NCBI GenBank assembly: GCA_002179805.1
Contig: NAVB01000046.1
Location: 1-62,893, forward strand
DNA: 62,893 nt
Origin: Acanthamoeba lenticulata
Taxonomy: Eukaryota > Discosea > Longamoebia > Acanthamoebidae
Reading direction: 5' to 3'
Shown here: one piece after another, positions 21,054-32,600 of the stretch
How the letters are laid out: each line of letters begins with the position of its first letter
Position numbering within the stretch: position 1 is the first letter of the stretch
The notes under the pieces: generated by a model
Database searches by the model: none
What the model was told of the DNA's origin: nothing
Seen by the model: only the letters and a program-made list of their open reading frames with translations
Position numbers and translations under genes: made by a program

Positions 21054-23942
21054 TTAGTTGTAGAGGAGGCTCCAGAAGGCGGCCGTGGGCAAGAGGGCGA
21101 GCCCAATGCACGACCCAACAAACACCGGCGCGTAAGCGCTCAGGAGGCGGAAGATGTCGCCCGTGAGGCGCCGCTCCCAGTCGTGGTGGACCGACGCCGG
21201 GTTGACGTGCAGCGCCCACCCAAACTTGGCCAATATCTTCTCCAGCTGGGGCCGCGCCTCTGGCTGCAGCGTGAGGTACTCGCGAGCCTCCTTGTCCACG
21301 ACCCACCACTTGTCCTGCGCGTGGCCATTCTGCGTGCGACCAAGCAAGAGGCGGTCGGCCTCCAAGCGCAGCTGGGCCAGGAGCGAGCCGTTGGCCGGCC
21401 GGGTGAAGTGGTAGTTCTGCACGTAGCTGCGGATGTGGGTCGGCGGAGCCGACGCGGCGAACGGGTCGTTGGCCAGGAGGTCGAGTACCGGCCGCGAGCC
21501 GTCCATCAGCCGCACCAAAAAGTTGACGAACCACGGCGCCTGCTGGTACGAGCCCAGCGCCGCGAACCACATCTGCCAGTCCAAGCGCGGCTGGTGCGGC
21601 GCTGAAAAAAAACAAAAAACAAAAAACAAAAAAAAACAAAAAAAAAAACAAAAAATAACAAAGAGACGGTCAGCCTCCAACATGTTGTCGTCAGCAGCAT
21701 GGCGTGCTTGACATACCAACGAAGGGCGGCGCGACGTTGGGCAAGTCGGGCTTGTACTTGAAGTGGTAGGGCTTCCACGTGCGCCCGTCGTGCGAGCCCT
21801 CCACCCGGATCTCGGGGCGTTCCGTCGTCATCCTGTTCTCGCGACGACGTCCGTCAACGCCAGTCAAATGTTTGGTCAAGTGAAGTCAAGGCCAAAGTAC
21901 CTGGCAAAGAGGCCGTAGGAATTGGTGGCGAGCCACAGCTGGGCCCGCGCATAGCACGTGCGGACGAGGCCGGGGAGCGCGGCGTGGGTGGCCTGGTCGG
22001 CGCTCCGCGTGTAGGGCACCAGCGAGGCCAGGAACAGGCCCACGAGAAGACCGGCCACGGCCAGCGCGAGACCCGCGCGACCCAGAGTCGCGACGGCGCC
22101 GCGCCAGCCGCGGTGCTGCCGCCTGAGCGCAACAGCGTGGACCATGTGACGCAGGACGTTGACGGTCACAAAGGCGAGGCCGGCGGCCACGCTCAGCGGC
22201 GTGGCCCAACCGAGGAAGGCGGTCCACTGGGCCCGGGTGAGGACGAGGCGCACGGCCGGGTCGGGGTTGCGCAGGTCGGGCGCCGCGCCGTCGAGCAGGC
22301 GCGCCCAGTCGACCTCGAACGCCTGCCCGCAGATGCCGGCCGTGGCGGCGACCACCAGCGCCAGCGCGGTCCACGACAGCCACGCCCGAGGCTCGGCGCC
22401 ACGGCCGTTGTCGGCGTCAGCGGCGAGGCGGCGCCTGATGGCGGCCGGGAGGACCAGCACGCTGGCGAGGAAGCGGTCGTCAAAGAGCGGGAAGCAGAGG
22501 ATGACGGTGAGCCAGTTGAAGAAGTTGTAGTTGCCCGTCGCGATGATCAGCAGCTGGAGCAGGATCTGGACCAGGCCGGCGGCGATCTGGACCAGGCGAT
22601 CGGGCACAAACACCCAGAAGGGGCACAGGATCTCGATCACGAACGTGGCCGCCACCGACAGCCTTTTGGCGTCATCAGCTCAGCTCAACTCAGCTCAGCT
22701 CACAGGCCAGGGCTTGGGGGGGGGCGTACCGTTGGACGGCGTCGGGCAGGTGGTGGGCGTACCAGGCCAGCGGGCCCGGGATGCACTGCGTCTCGTAGTG
22801 GTAGTGGAGGGCGGTGAGGCCCCACCACGTCGGGCAGTTGCTCGCCAGCTTGACCAGGCCTGGACTCGAACCCGCGTGAGCGTGAGCGCGGGCCTCGATG
22901 ACGAAGCTAGTGGTCCGTCGTCGTACCAGGACGACAGTGACGAGAAAGAGAGAGTACCCGAGAGGAACATGAGACGGAAGAGCAGCCAGCGGACCATGAA
23001 GGTGGCCAGTGGCGACGGGGGCGAGTCGAGGCCATAGGGCCCGCGGGCCATGAACAGCGGCGCCACAAAGGTCGCCAGCGCGCCCGTTTCCAGAAGGAGG
23101 ATGTCCCACTGGAATGACAGGAATGTCTGCCCAACCCTGACACCAAGTCAGCAGAAATGATGATGATGAAGGTGGCGATGGTGGTTGTACTGGAAGAGGG
23201 AGATGTAGAGCAAGTAGAGGCCCGCAAAGATGAACGAGGAGTGGAGCTGCAGAAGGAGGGCAGACGCGGACAAGGCGACGCCGGCGAGGGCCAGCACGTG
23301 CAGGATGGCGTCGACACCCATGTGGGGCATGAGCTGCTGCATCAACCACGGCGCCTGCGTTCCCCCGCAAGGTCCTCCGTCTCAGGCCCGAATATTTATT
23401 TATTTATTTATTTTTAAAAAAATATAATAATATTTTGTGATGAAGAAGCGCACCTGGTTCCTGCCGAGCTGCTTGGCGATGAAGGCGTCGACGGGGAGGA
23501 TGCCCTCGTGGCCCCACAGGCCCGGGATCTGCACGTAGAACGAGGCAAAGGCCACCAGGTAGACCGCCCTGTGTGGCGCAGAGGTGGTAAGAGAGGCTCG
23601 GCAATAACAACCACTACAACAACGACAACGAGAGACCAGAGCTCTCGGAGGGAGCGCAGCGGTGCACGTACGCGAGGCCCTGGAGGAACAGCCAGCGGCC
23701 CATGAAGTAAGGCTCTGGTGTGAAGAACAGGGACTGGCCAGTGTGGAGCCAGCTGGTCTCCTTGGCTGCTGGCCGGGCAGTGTCGCTACTGCTGCGCCCA
23801 GAAGGGATGGACTTGTTGGCCTACAAGTTGGCGTTATGTAAGGCCGAACCAAGCGCGCGTGTGCCAAACCTAAGTGGAGAAGAGCTGTGGCAAGTACCTT
23901 GGCTTGGGCGGCTGCGCGGAGGGTTTTGTCCGTCCCCTTCAT
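21054..23942 (-). CDS. Lipase maturation factor family protein
   Basis: Nine exons fit by phase: 23942-23898, 23820-23672, 23568-23454, 23354-23191, 23136-22958, 22859-22730, 22662-21901, 21832-21717, 21601-21054, giving 735 aa. Lipase maturation factors are polytopic ER membrane proteins needed for folding of secreted lipases. Family hallmarks: [67 protein letters not shown] and [17 protein letters not shown]. Many hydrophobic segments are visible across residues 40-500. The last intron is a T-rich tract on this strand. The first exon is short (15 codons) and its ATG follows from phase. It is divergent from the USP gene, 295 nt apart. Confidence 0.92.
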
Positions 23943-24237
23943 CTTTTTGTCTCTGCAAATGGAGAAATTCAGCATAATCCACTCCATCTGAAGAGTGCAG
24001 TGACAGCGTACTTGGTTTGCGAAGAGGGGACATATCTCTTCTTCAGACCGCTGCTGTCCTCCCTCCGCTCGCTCTTCATCTTTGTTGCTGTCCTTGGCAT
24101 ATTTTCCCAAAACATTTCTTTTTTTCTTGAGCTTCCCGAAATCCAGAAATTCAGCCCAAATCTAAATGTTACTGGTCCAGGACTGCTCAGTCTGGTCTGT
24201 TTCGTAAAGCCAGCGCAAGAAGAGCCAAGAGCACAAG

Positions 24238-25148
24238 ATGGCAGAGCAGCAGCCGAAGAAGGGCGATGGCAAATACGAGGAAGACCTCGATACCTACTTT
24301 GTGGACCGTCTGCGGTTCTTGAATCAAAAAGATCGCGCTTCCCAAGACCTCAAGAAGCGGTTCAAGGTGCCCCTTCTTCTTTTTCAGCCTCATCTTTGCT
24401 TTGCCCACTCAGCTGACGTGGTGTTTGCGCACCTCAAAAGGAGCGCAACGGACACACGCCCGACCGCTCCTCAGAGGGCGAGGAGGACCCGCTGGCCGTC
24501 GTGTGCGTGGACGGCAGCCCGGCAGCGGACGAGGCGCTGCGGTTCGCGCTGGAGCACCTGCCTAAGGCGCGCTCGCTGGTGCTGGCCCACGGCATTCGCG
24601 TCCCCTTGACCTCTTCCGCGAGCAGCGAATCGGGCAAGCACGTCCCTTTTGGCGAGGACGACCAGGCCGAGGAGCGCCACTTGGCCATGGAGCGCCGCTA
24701 TTTGGCCATGTGCCACGACGCTGGGGTAAGTCGTCCCCACCACCACCACCATCATGTGCATCGACCATCCGCAAAAGAGATCGAACATGGCCTCTGACGA
24801 GGCGGGGCGAGTGCAGAGGCAGTGCATGATGAAGCACTTTACGTTCACCACACGAGGCGGATTCGGCCACGCCGTGTGCTACCTGGCCGACAAGCGCGAG
24901 GCCGCTGCTGTCGTCATCGGCCAAAGGCACCCCAGGTCCTCTTTTTATCACTTCATTCTGTCTTTCAGCTTTTCCTTCATTGTCTGGTCTGTATCATTAT
25001 TCATCATTTTCCTTTGTGTGCTTCGTCCTCCACAACCAGGCCGCTGCTGGGCGCGTCAGGCACGGCGGTGATGAAGTACTGCGGCCGACGGCCCGTCGTG
25101 CTGGTGCCTGAGGCAACACCGTCCAAGGAGGACGGCCAGCTTGCCTAA
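24238..25148 (+). CDS. Universal stress protein (UspA-fold) domain protein
   Basis: Four exons, 24238-24366, 24441-24725, 24817-24935, 25040-25148, give 213 aa. After a charged N-terminal helix (about 45 residues) comes the USP alpha/beta fold: AVVCVDGSPAADEALRFAL for strand 1 and helix 1, ARSLVLAHGI for strand 2, AAAVVIGQRHPR for strand 4. A C-terminal LLGASGTAVMKYCGRRPVVLVP resembles the G-x(n)-G-S/T-V ATP-binding loop. ATP binding is likely but not certain, since the loop is altered. An AATAAA polyadenylation signal lies at 25181-25186. Confidence 0.85.
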
Positions 25149-25180
25149 GGCGATCTTCACCGTCTCCACAAGACGCCAGA

Positions 25181-25186
25181 AATAAA
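25181..25186 (+). terminator. AATAAA polyadenylation signal of the USP gene
   Basis: AATAAA lies 33 nt after the stop codon of the universal stress protein gene and is followed by an A-rich stretch. The convergent JmjC gene ends 89 nt further on, so the two 3' UTRs are very close. Confidence 0.55.
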
Positions 25187-25274
25187 CTAAAAAAAAAAAG
25201 AAGGATCCATGTGGCCTCGCCCGGGTTCATCTACCATCATTGTTTTGCTTTTTTATGTTGATTTCTTGAGGGAA

Positions 25275-26545
25275 CTACTGCCACCAGAAGCTCACGGAGA
25301 AGGAGCGCGACAGCGATCGCACGTAGTGCCAGTGTCCTGCCATCACGAGAGGGCCCAGAGTCCGACAGAGGCTCACTTCATTCGAGTGCTTTACGAGGGC
25401 AGCAGAGAGAGGAAGGCTCGTACCCTTTGGAATGAAGAGCATTTCGCCAGCGCGCAGCACGCACTCGTGGTAGGGCGCCTCGGCAAATCGCGGGTAGAAG
25501 TCCAGGTTCGGATTCTCCACATCCGCCTGCCCTCCTCACGGCACGGGGGTATCGATGAGCTGGGTCTCTCCTTCTTCTTCTTCTTCTTCTTCGTCTACTC
25601 GAGTAAAGAAGAACCAACCTGGGACGAGTTCTTTCGCGTGAAGCCGGCGTAGGGGTAGAGGCAGGCCTGGTCACGCGGGTGGTAGATGCGGAGGTACTTG
25701 TCCCCGACCACCTGCGCCAGGCAGTTGTGGTACGGGTCCTTGTGCAGTGGACTCACCGTCCCCTGGGCCACACACAACACCACCATTACCAGTGAGAACT
25801 TCTCTTTCATCCTTCGGCGCGAGTACGAGAAGAAGAAGAAGAAGGCACGCACTTTTGGCCCCAGCCACGCATGAGTGCCGTAGAAGTCGCCTCTGCGGCC
25901 ACGGGTGTGATGTCAGACGGAGCAGGTGAAGTTGAACACAAGAGGGCTGGGGTGGGTTCCGAAGGTACCGACCCAGCCGACAAAAGGCTGGAATGTCAAA
26001 GTCCTGCTGGAGCGCGGGGATGGCGTCAAACAAGCGGAACTGGGCCAGGTACCCCACGGGCACCCTCTCGGTCTCTGCTCCATCCGCGCCCTGGCCCTGG
26101 TCCTCTTCCTGCTGCTCTGCGCGCAACAACGAGCCCGTAAGCTCAGGGTTCTCAAGAGCTGGCCACCTCGAGTAACGCTGGCAAAGGTCGAGAAGAGGAG
26201 GGAGTTGGTACGAAGGTAGTCGAGGTAGGTGGCCAAGGTCATGTGGCGTTGCTCCATTTCTGGATCTAAATAGCTCGACCCGAGTTCGATGGGAACGACC
26301 GCGTCTTCGTCAGCCTTTCCCCGCAAGTAGTCCAGGTCAGGCCACAGGCGCAGTGCAGGCCAGTGCGCAATCGCTCGTGTAAGGATGAGCGGTTGCCCAG
26401 TCTCCATATGCTCCCCTTCGAATCGGCCGAGGTTAATCTCGTCCACTCGGGGTATTTCTGACCCGCCACCATGCAAGGAGGCGAAAAGGCGCGCACACGC
26501 CCACTTCGTCTTGCTTGAGCAGCGCGTAGCCGCTCGTGTGTGCAT
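25275..26545 (-). CDS. JmjC-domain oxygenase, JMJD5/KDM8-like
   Basis: Six exons fit by phase: 26545-26212, 26158-25969, 25892-25853, 25762-25619, 25526-25424, 25336-25275, giving 290 aa. Fe(II)/2-oxoglutarate oxygenase of the JMJD5 class, which hydroxylates arginine in protein substrates in animals. Key blocks are [20 protein letters not shown] with the HxD iron ligands, the Lys in [28 protein letters not shown], and [18 protein letters not shown] with the distal iron His. The upstream cupin-like region ([24 protein letters not shown]) is typical. Exon 3 is only 40 nt. No nuclear or secretory signal is evident. Confidence 0.9.
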
Positions 26546-26673
26546 TGTGCCCTTGTCGTTTTTGGTTTTGTTTTTGGTTTTGTTTTTGTTCTTTTTTGTG
26601 TTTGTAGAATTTTAAAAATTAGTAGATATTTATTGACATGTGGGCATTACAAAATGTGGACTGACCACGTTCA

Positions 26674-29600
26674 TCAGTGTCCTGTTCGACGCTTGGCGGG
26701 ACTCTTGCTCGGCGGGACACCGCCCTCGAGCTGAGCCGTCTCCATGCGGTGTATCAACTGCTCGATCTTGGAGCGCATGAGCGACAGCGACGTCCGGCTG
26801 TCCACAAGTCTCGACTTGGCGCGCTCGTCGTCGTGGTCATCTGCATGATCACCTCGGCTGATCCCGCCGCTGCTACCGACGCTGCGGTTCAACGGCTCCT
26901 CCTCTTCATCATCGTGATATCCACCATCGTCATCATCATCGGCGCCTGACGTTCGGAGGTTGGCTGCTGCAGTCTCCTCCATCACCACGTCGCAGAGCGC
27001 GGCAATGATGGCCTCGAGCGAGCCGACAAACTGCAGCTGCTCCTCGACTTCGACTTCGGCTTCGGCCGGCTCGCTCTGGTGGCGGCGCCGACGGCGGCCA
27101 AGCGCCTTGCGAGCCTCGGCGACGTCGCTGCGGAGGAGCTCGAGCTTGCCGCGGCTCGTGCGGCCCAGGAGGCTGTTGTTGGATGTCAGCCAAGCGAGCC
27201 GCCGCTCGACCGTCTGGATGACCTCGGCCTCGCGCGCCACCAGCTTGCGTTGCAGTTCGCGCGCCGCCTTCTCGGCGCCTGCGCCGACGCTCGCCTCCCG
27301 CCTGGGCGACGACGAGGACGAGGAGGACTCGAGGACGCGCCGGGTCTCGTCGAGCTCTCGCGTGAGCGCCGCCACGGTCGAGTCGCGCTGGGCCAGCTGG
27401 GCCTCGAGCTGGCGCTCGCGGTCGCGCAGCTGGGCGAGCTCCAGCTGGCCGGACTTCTCAAAGGCCTCTTCGTCGTCGCTCTTCAATGCAGCGGGGACAA
27501 CATGAGCCTGCCGCAGCTCGGTCTTGAGCGCTTTGATGTGGTCCAGCAGCGTCTGCCGCTCGCGCACCCACTCGGCCTCGTCCCCGGCCTCCGGCTTGGC
27601 CGTGGCCTCCTCGTCGACGACGGGTTCGGCGTCGTTTTCGTCGGTATCAGCGTATCGCAGGAGCTCGGCGTGCCGCTCGTCGAGCCGCGCGCGAAGGTCC
27701 GTGGCAGCCGCAGTAAGACGTGACTCGACTCCGTCGATGACGCCGTCGCGCGCAGCGAGCTGCTGGCGGAGGGCCTCCAGCTGGCCTTTGACCCGCGCCC
27801 GCTCCTCCGCTTCTCGCTCGGTCTCATGCCTGGCCCACTCCTCGGCCAGCACCTCGAACGGGACGTCCTCTTCCTCCTCAGGCTCGAGCTCAGGCTTGGG
27901 CTTGGTTGCAGCAGCGGCGAGGGCGGCCTGAAGCTTGCGCAGCTCGCGATCGCGGTCATCTAGCTGCTGCCGCAGCTCGGCCAGCGTGGCGTCGTGCTCG
28001 GCGGCTGCCTCGCTGCTGAGCTTGTCCAGGGTCGCGGTGGCTGCAAGCTGCGCCCGCGCGGCGTCAAGTTCGTCCTGCAGACGCTGTCGTTCGGCCTCAA
28101 GCTCGTCGCACTGCTGCGTGAGGCGCTCGACCTCGGCAGCGTCGACGGCCTCGTCGTGCTCACGCTCCTGCCGGAGCTGCGCGAGGGCCGCTTCGAGCCG
28201 CGTGTTCTCGGCCTGCAGGTGCGCCAGATCGAGGAGCCGCGCCTGGCTCTGCGCGAGGACGCTCTCGTTGACGTCGCCCGACGAGGCCGACCGCTGGCGG
28301 CCGCGCTGCTCGCCCTCGCTGCTGCTGCTGTTGCCGCTGGTGGGACTAGGGCCCGTGCGGAGCTGGCGGACGAGGATCTTAAGGTTCTCGCGCTGGACGA
28401 TGGTGGCCTCGAGCATGTCCATCAGGTGCTCGTTCTCGCGCTTGAGGCGCTCGAGGACCAGCGCGTCCTGTGCGCGCAGGGCGGCCACCTCCTTGAGCTG
28501 CTCCTGGGCGGCCTCCAGCAACTCGCGCTCGCGCACGACGCCCGAGTTAGAGTTCTCCTTGGTCTCACCCTCGGCCTCGGCCTGTGACCGATGCTGAGAC
28601 TCGAGGCGATGTTGCTCGCGGAGCTCGTCGAGCTGGACCATGGCGCTGACGATCTCGCGTCGAAGGTTGTCCTTCTCTTGGCGCAGCTGAGCCAGCTCGC
28701 GCTGCAGCTCGACCTCTCCGTCGCGCTTGACCTCCTCGAGCTCGCGTCGTAGATCTTCGTTTTCGCGCCGCAGCTCCTCACTGTCGCGCACGGCCTCGTC
28801 GTGGGGCTCCTCACGCTCGAGCTGTGCGGTGAGCTGCGCGATGCGAGCTTCGGCGTCGCGTTGGTGAGCGACCAGGGTGGCCTCGAGGTTCTTGGCACGG
28901 GCCAGCGCGTCGGCCAGCTCGGCCTCGACTTGCATGCGGGCGGCCTCCTCGGTCCCGCGTGCGTCGATCGCCTTGAGGAGGCCCTCCTCGAACACGTCCT
29001 TCTCGTCCTCGAGCCGCTCGGCCCGTGCTTCGACGCGCTGCCGGGCTTCTGCCTCGCGACGAGCCTCGCGCTGCGCCTCGCGCAGCTCGGCCTCGAGCTG
29101 TGCCGCGCGCTCTTGCAGGGCGGCCAGCTGGGCCTCGGCGGCCTGTCGGCGCGCGACGGCCTCGACTCGCGCGGCGGCAACTGCGCCGTCGTTCTTTTCG
29201 GCGCCGACGCCGGCTTGGGCGTGCAGCTCGGCCTGGCGGGCGATCCACTCGGCCTCGAGCTGCGCGCGTTGCTGGGCCAACGCCTCGTCGTGGGCGCGGC
29301 GCGCCTCGTCGGTTGCGAGCTCATGCGCCGCGTCGCGGGCTGTGAGCTGCTCGACCTGCGCCGCGAGCTCCTCGACACGGGCTTCGAGCCCGGCGACTGC
29401 GCGCCGCAGCGTGTCGCGCTCGTCCTTGAAGGCTTCGGCCTGGGCCAGGGTCTGCTCGAGCTGCTGCTGCTGTTGTGTGATGTCGGCCTGTTGGGCGCCA
29501 CCGCTGGCAAGCTGCTCTTCCTCGCGCTCCTTGGCGTCCATCATGCGGAGAAGGCCCTCCTCGAGCACGTCCTTCTCCTGGGCCAGGCGCGTCGCTTGGG

Positions 29601-32600
29601 CGCGGGCCCGCTCGGCCTCGTTGGCCAGCTCGTCGGCCTGGGCCTGAAGCTTCGCCACTTGTTCTCGCGTGGCGGTGCGGACGAGCTCGAGCTCACGCTC
29701 GAGACGCGCGACGTCCTCACGCAGGCGAGCGACAAGAACAGTGCTGGACTCGTCGTCGCCGTCGTCATTTGATGGCGCCACGACGGTGTCGGCGTCACCC
29801 GCGGCCTCACGGCGGCGGTGGATGGAGTCTTGGACCACCACGTTCTCGAGCTGGCGCTCGAGGAAGTCGCGTACCAGCTCTACGCTGAGCTTCTCGCGCT
29901 GCAGGGTCTCGACCTCGCCGGCCAGTCGCGCCTGCTCGCTCCGCAGTTGGTCGTTCTCCAGCTTCAGCGTACGAGCCTCGTTCTGAGCCGCAGTGTCCCT
30001 AGCCTGGACCTGGGCCTCGGCCTCCGTGTGGGCGGCGAGTGCGGCGGCCTCCTCGAGGCGCTCGCGCTGCTGATGCATGCCCTCCTGGATGGAGATGAAC
30101 TCGAGCTGGCGCTCAAAGAACTCGCGCTGGGCCTCCGCGCCGTCGCGCTCCTCCGTCAGCTGGGCCACGCGTGCCTGCAACTCGTCCCGCTCGTGGCGCA
30201 GTCGGACAGCCACATCACTGTCCTCGCCCTGCTCGACGCTGGCCAGCCGCTCGTTCTCGCGGCGCAGCAGGTCCAGCTGGCGCTCGGTCTCGTCCTTGGC
30301 CGCGCGCAGCTGCTTCAGCTCGGTCTTCTGGGCATCAATGGTATCCTCCAGCGCGCGCACTCGCGCAAGTAGCTGGAAGGGTTCCTCCTCGCCGATCTGG
30401 CCGGCAGCAGCCTCGCTGTCAACAACGCGCTTCCCAAAGGCCTCTTCGTCTTCGTGCTGACGCTGGCGCTCTTGGTGCATCTCTTGCTGCATGGTCAACA
30501 GCTCGAGCTGGCGCTCGAGGAACCCGCGCATCTGCTCGGCCTCGTCCTTGGCCTCGCGCAGCAGCTTGAGCTCGGCCTGACGGGCCTCTTCTCGTTGCTG
30601 TGCCTTGGTGCGCTCGTCTTCGTCTGCCTCGACGGCGGTGGCGGTGGCTTCGACAGCGATCTCAGGAAGGGCCGAGCTGCTGGGCTGCTCGACAAGACGT
30701 CCGGTCTCGCGGTGCATCTCCTGCTGCATGGCCACCAGCTCCAGCTGCCTCTCCAGGAACTCGCGCAGCCGCTCGGCCTCGTCCTTGGCCTCGCGCAGCT
30801 GATCCAGCTCGTCCATCTGCGCTTTATGGGCTTCCTCCAGTTCGCGCACCCTCGCGCGTGCCTCGGTGAGCTCAGCGGCGAGGGCAGTGGTGGTCTCAGG
30901 CGTGGCCGAGTCAGCCCGGTTGAGGTCAGCCAGGCGTTCGGTCTCGCGGTGCATCTCCTGCTGCATGGCCACCAGCTCCAGTTGCCTCTCCAGGAACCCG
31001 CGCTCGCGCTCGGCTTCGTCGCGCTCCTGCCGCAGCTTCTCGAGCTCGGCCTCGTGCTCAGCGTGTGCCTCCTGCAGAGCGCGCAGCTGGCCAGCCACTC
31101 GCTTAAGCTCTTCGTCCTTGTCGTGATGGTCGTAGTCGTGGTCGTCACGCTGCTGTTGGCGCTCTTGGTGCATCTCCTGCTGCATGGTCAGCAGCTCCAG
31201 CTGGTGCTCGAGGAACTCGCGCAGCCGCTCGGCCTCGTCCTTGGCCTCGCGCATACGCTCCAGCTCGGCTGTCTGCGCTTGGTGGGCTTCCTCCAGCTCC
31301 CGCACTCTCGCGCGCACTTGTTCCGAATCCACAACAGCAGCAGGAGCGGGAGCTTCGGAGGCCTGTTCGCGGTCGGCGAGACGCTCGGTTTCACGGTGCA
31401 TCTCCTGCTGCATGGTCAACAGTTCGAGCTGCCTCTCGAGGAACTCGCGCAGCCGCTCCGCTTCGTCCTTGGCCTCGCGCAGGCGCGCCAGCTCGGCCGT
31501 TTGCGCCTGGTGGGCCTCCTCCAGTTCACGCACCTTCGCGCGTGCCTCGTTGAGCTCGGCCGCTTGAGCCCGGTGAGCTTCCGCCAGCTCCTGCTGGACA
31601 ACCTTTGCGCGCTCGTCTTCAGACCCTCCGGCGGTAAGGCTGCTGGCCTGGTCGCCGTCGGCCAGACGGCCAGTCTCGCGGTGCATCTCCTGCTGCATGG
31701 CCACAAGCTCCAGCTGCCGCTCGAGGAACTCGCGCAGCCGTTCGGCCTCGTCCTTGGCTTCGCGCAACTTCTCCAGCTCAGCCGCCTGCGCCTGGAGGGC
31801 CTCCTCCAGCTCTCGTACTCTCACAGGTGATGAGGCCTCAACAGCGGCGGTGGCGGTGACGACTTCAGGAGCTGGGCGGGCCTGGTCGAGGTCGGCGAGG
31901 CGTTCGGTCTCGCGGTGCATCTCCTGTTGCATGGCCACCAGCTCCAGCTGCCTCTCCAGGAACCCGCGCTCGCGCTCGGCTTCGTCGCGCTCCTGCCTCA
32001 GCTTCTCGAGCTCCGACTCGCGTTCGGCTTGCGCCTCCTGCAGAGCGCGCAGCTGTCGCTGAAGCTCCTGGTGCTTCTCGTCGTCGTGGTCGTCATGTTG
32101 CTGTTGACGCTCTTGGTGCATCTCCTGCTGCATGGTCAGCAGCTCCAGCTGACGCTCGAGGAACTCGCGCAGCCGCTCGGCCTCGTCCTTGGCTTCACGC
32201 AACTTCTCCAGCTCGGCTGCCTGCGCTTGGCGGGCTTCCTCCAGCTCCCGCACTCGCGCACGTGCTTCGGCCTCCGCAGCGGCGGTGGCGGTGACGGCTT
32301 CAGAAGCTGGACGGACCTGGTTTAGATCGGCCAGGCGGCCGGTCTCGTGGTGCATCTCCTGCTGCATGGCCACCAGCTCCAGCTGGCGCTCGAGGAACCC
32401 GCGCTCACGTTCGACCTCGTCACGCTCCTGCCGCAGTTGAGCGAGCTCGGCCTCGCGCTCGTCCTGCGCCTCCTGCAGAGCACGCAGCTGAGCCGCAGCC
32501 TCGGCAAGCTCGTCGTTCACCTGCTGGAGCTGCTTGAGCGCAAGCTCGGCCTCGTCCTTGGCCTTGCCCAGCTGCTCCAGCTTGGCCTCCTGGGCTTCGA

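Noticed and set aside
22677..22703. AGCTCAGCT-type repeated motif as a palindromic regulatory site
   Set aside because: It is a short imperfect tandem inside an intron of the lipase maturation factor gene, without conserved flanking context.
25571..25600. CTT/TTC tandem run as a functional repeat
   Set aside because: It lies inside an intron of the JmjC gene on the strand where it reads GAA-rich, and similar short runs occur throughout the introns. It looks like ordinary low-complexity sequence.
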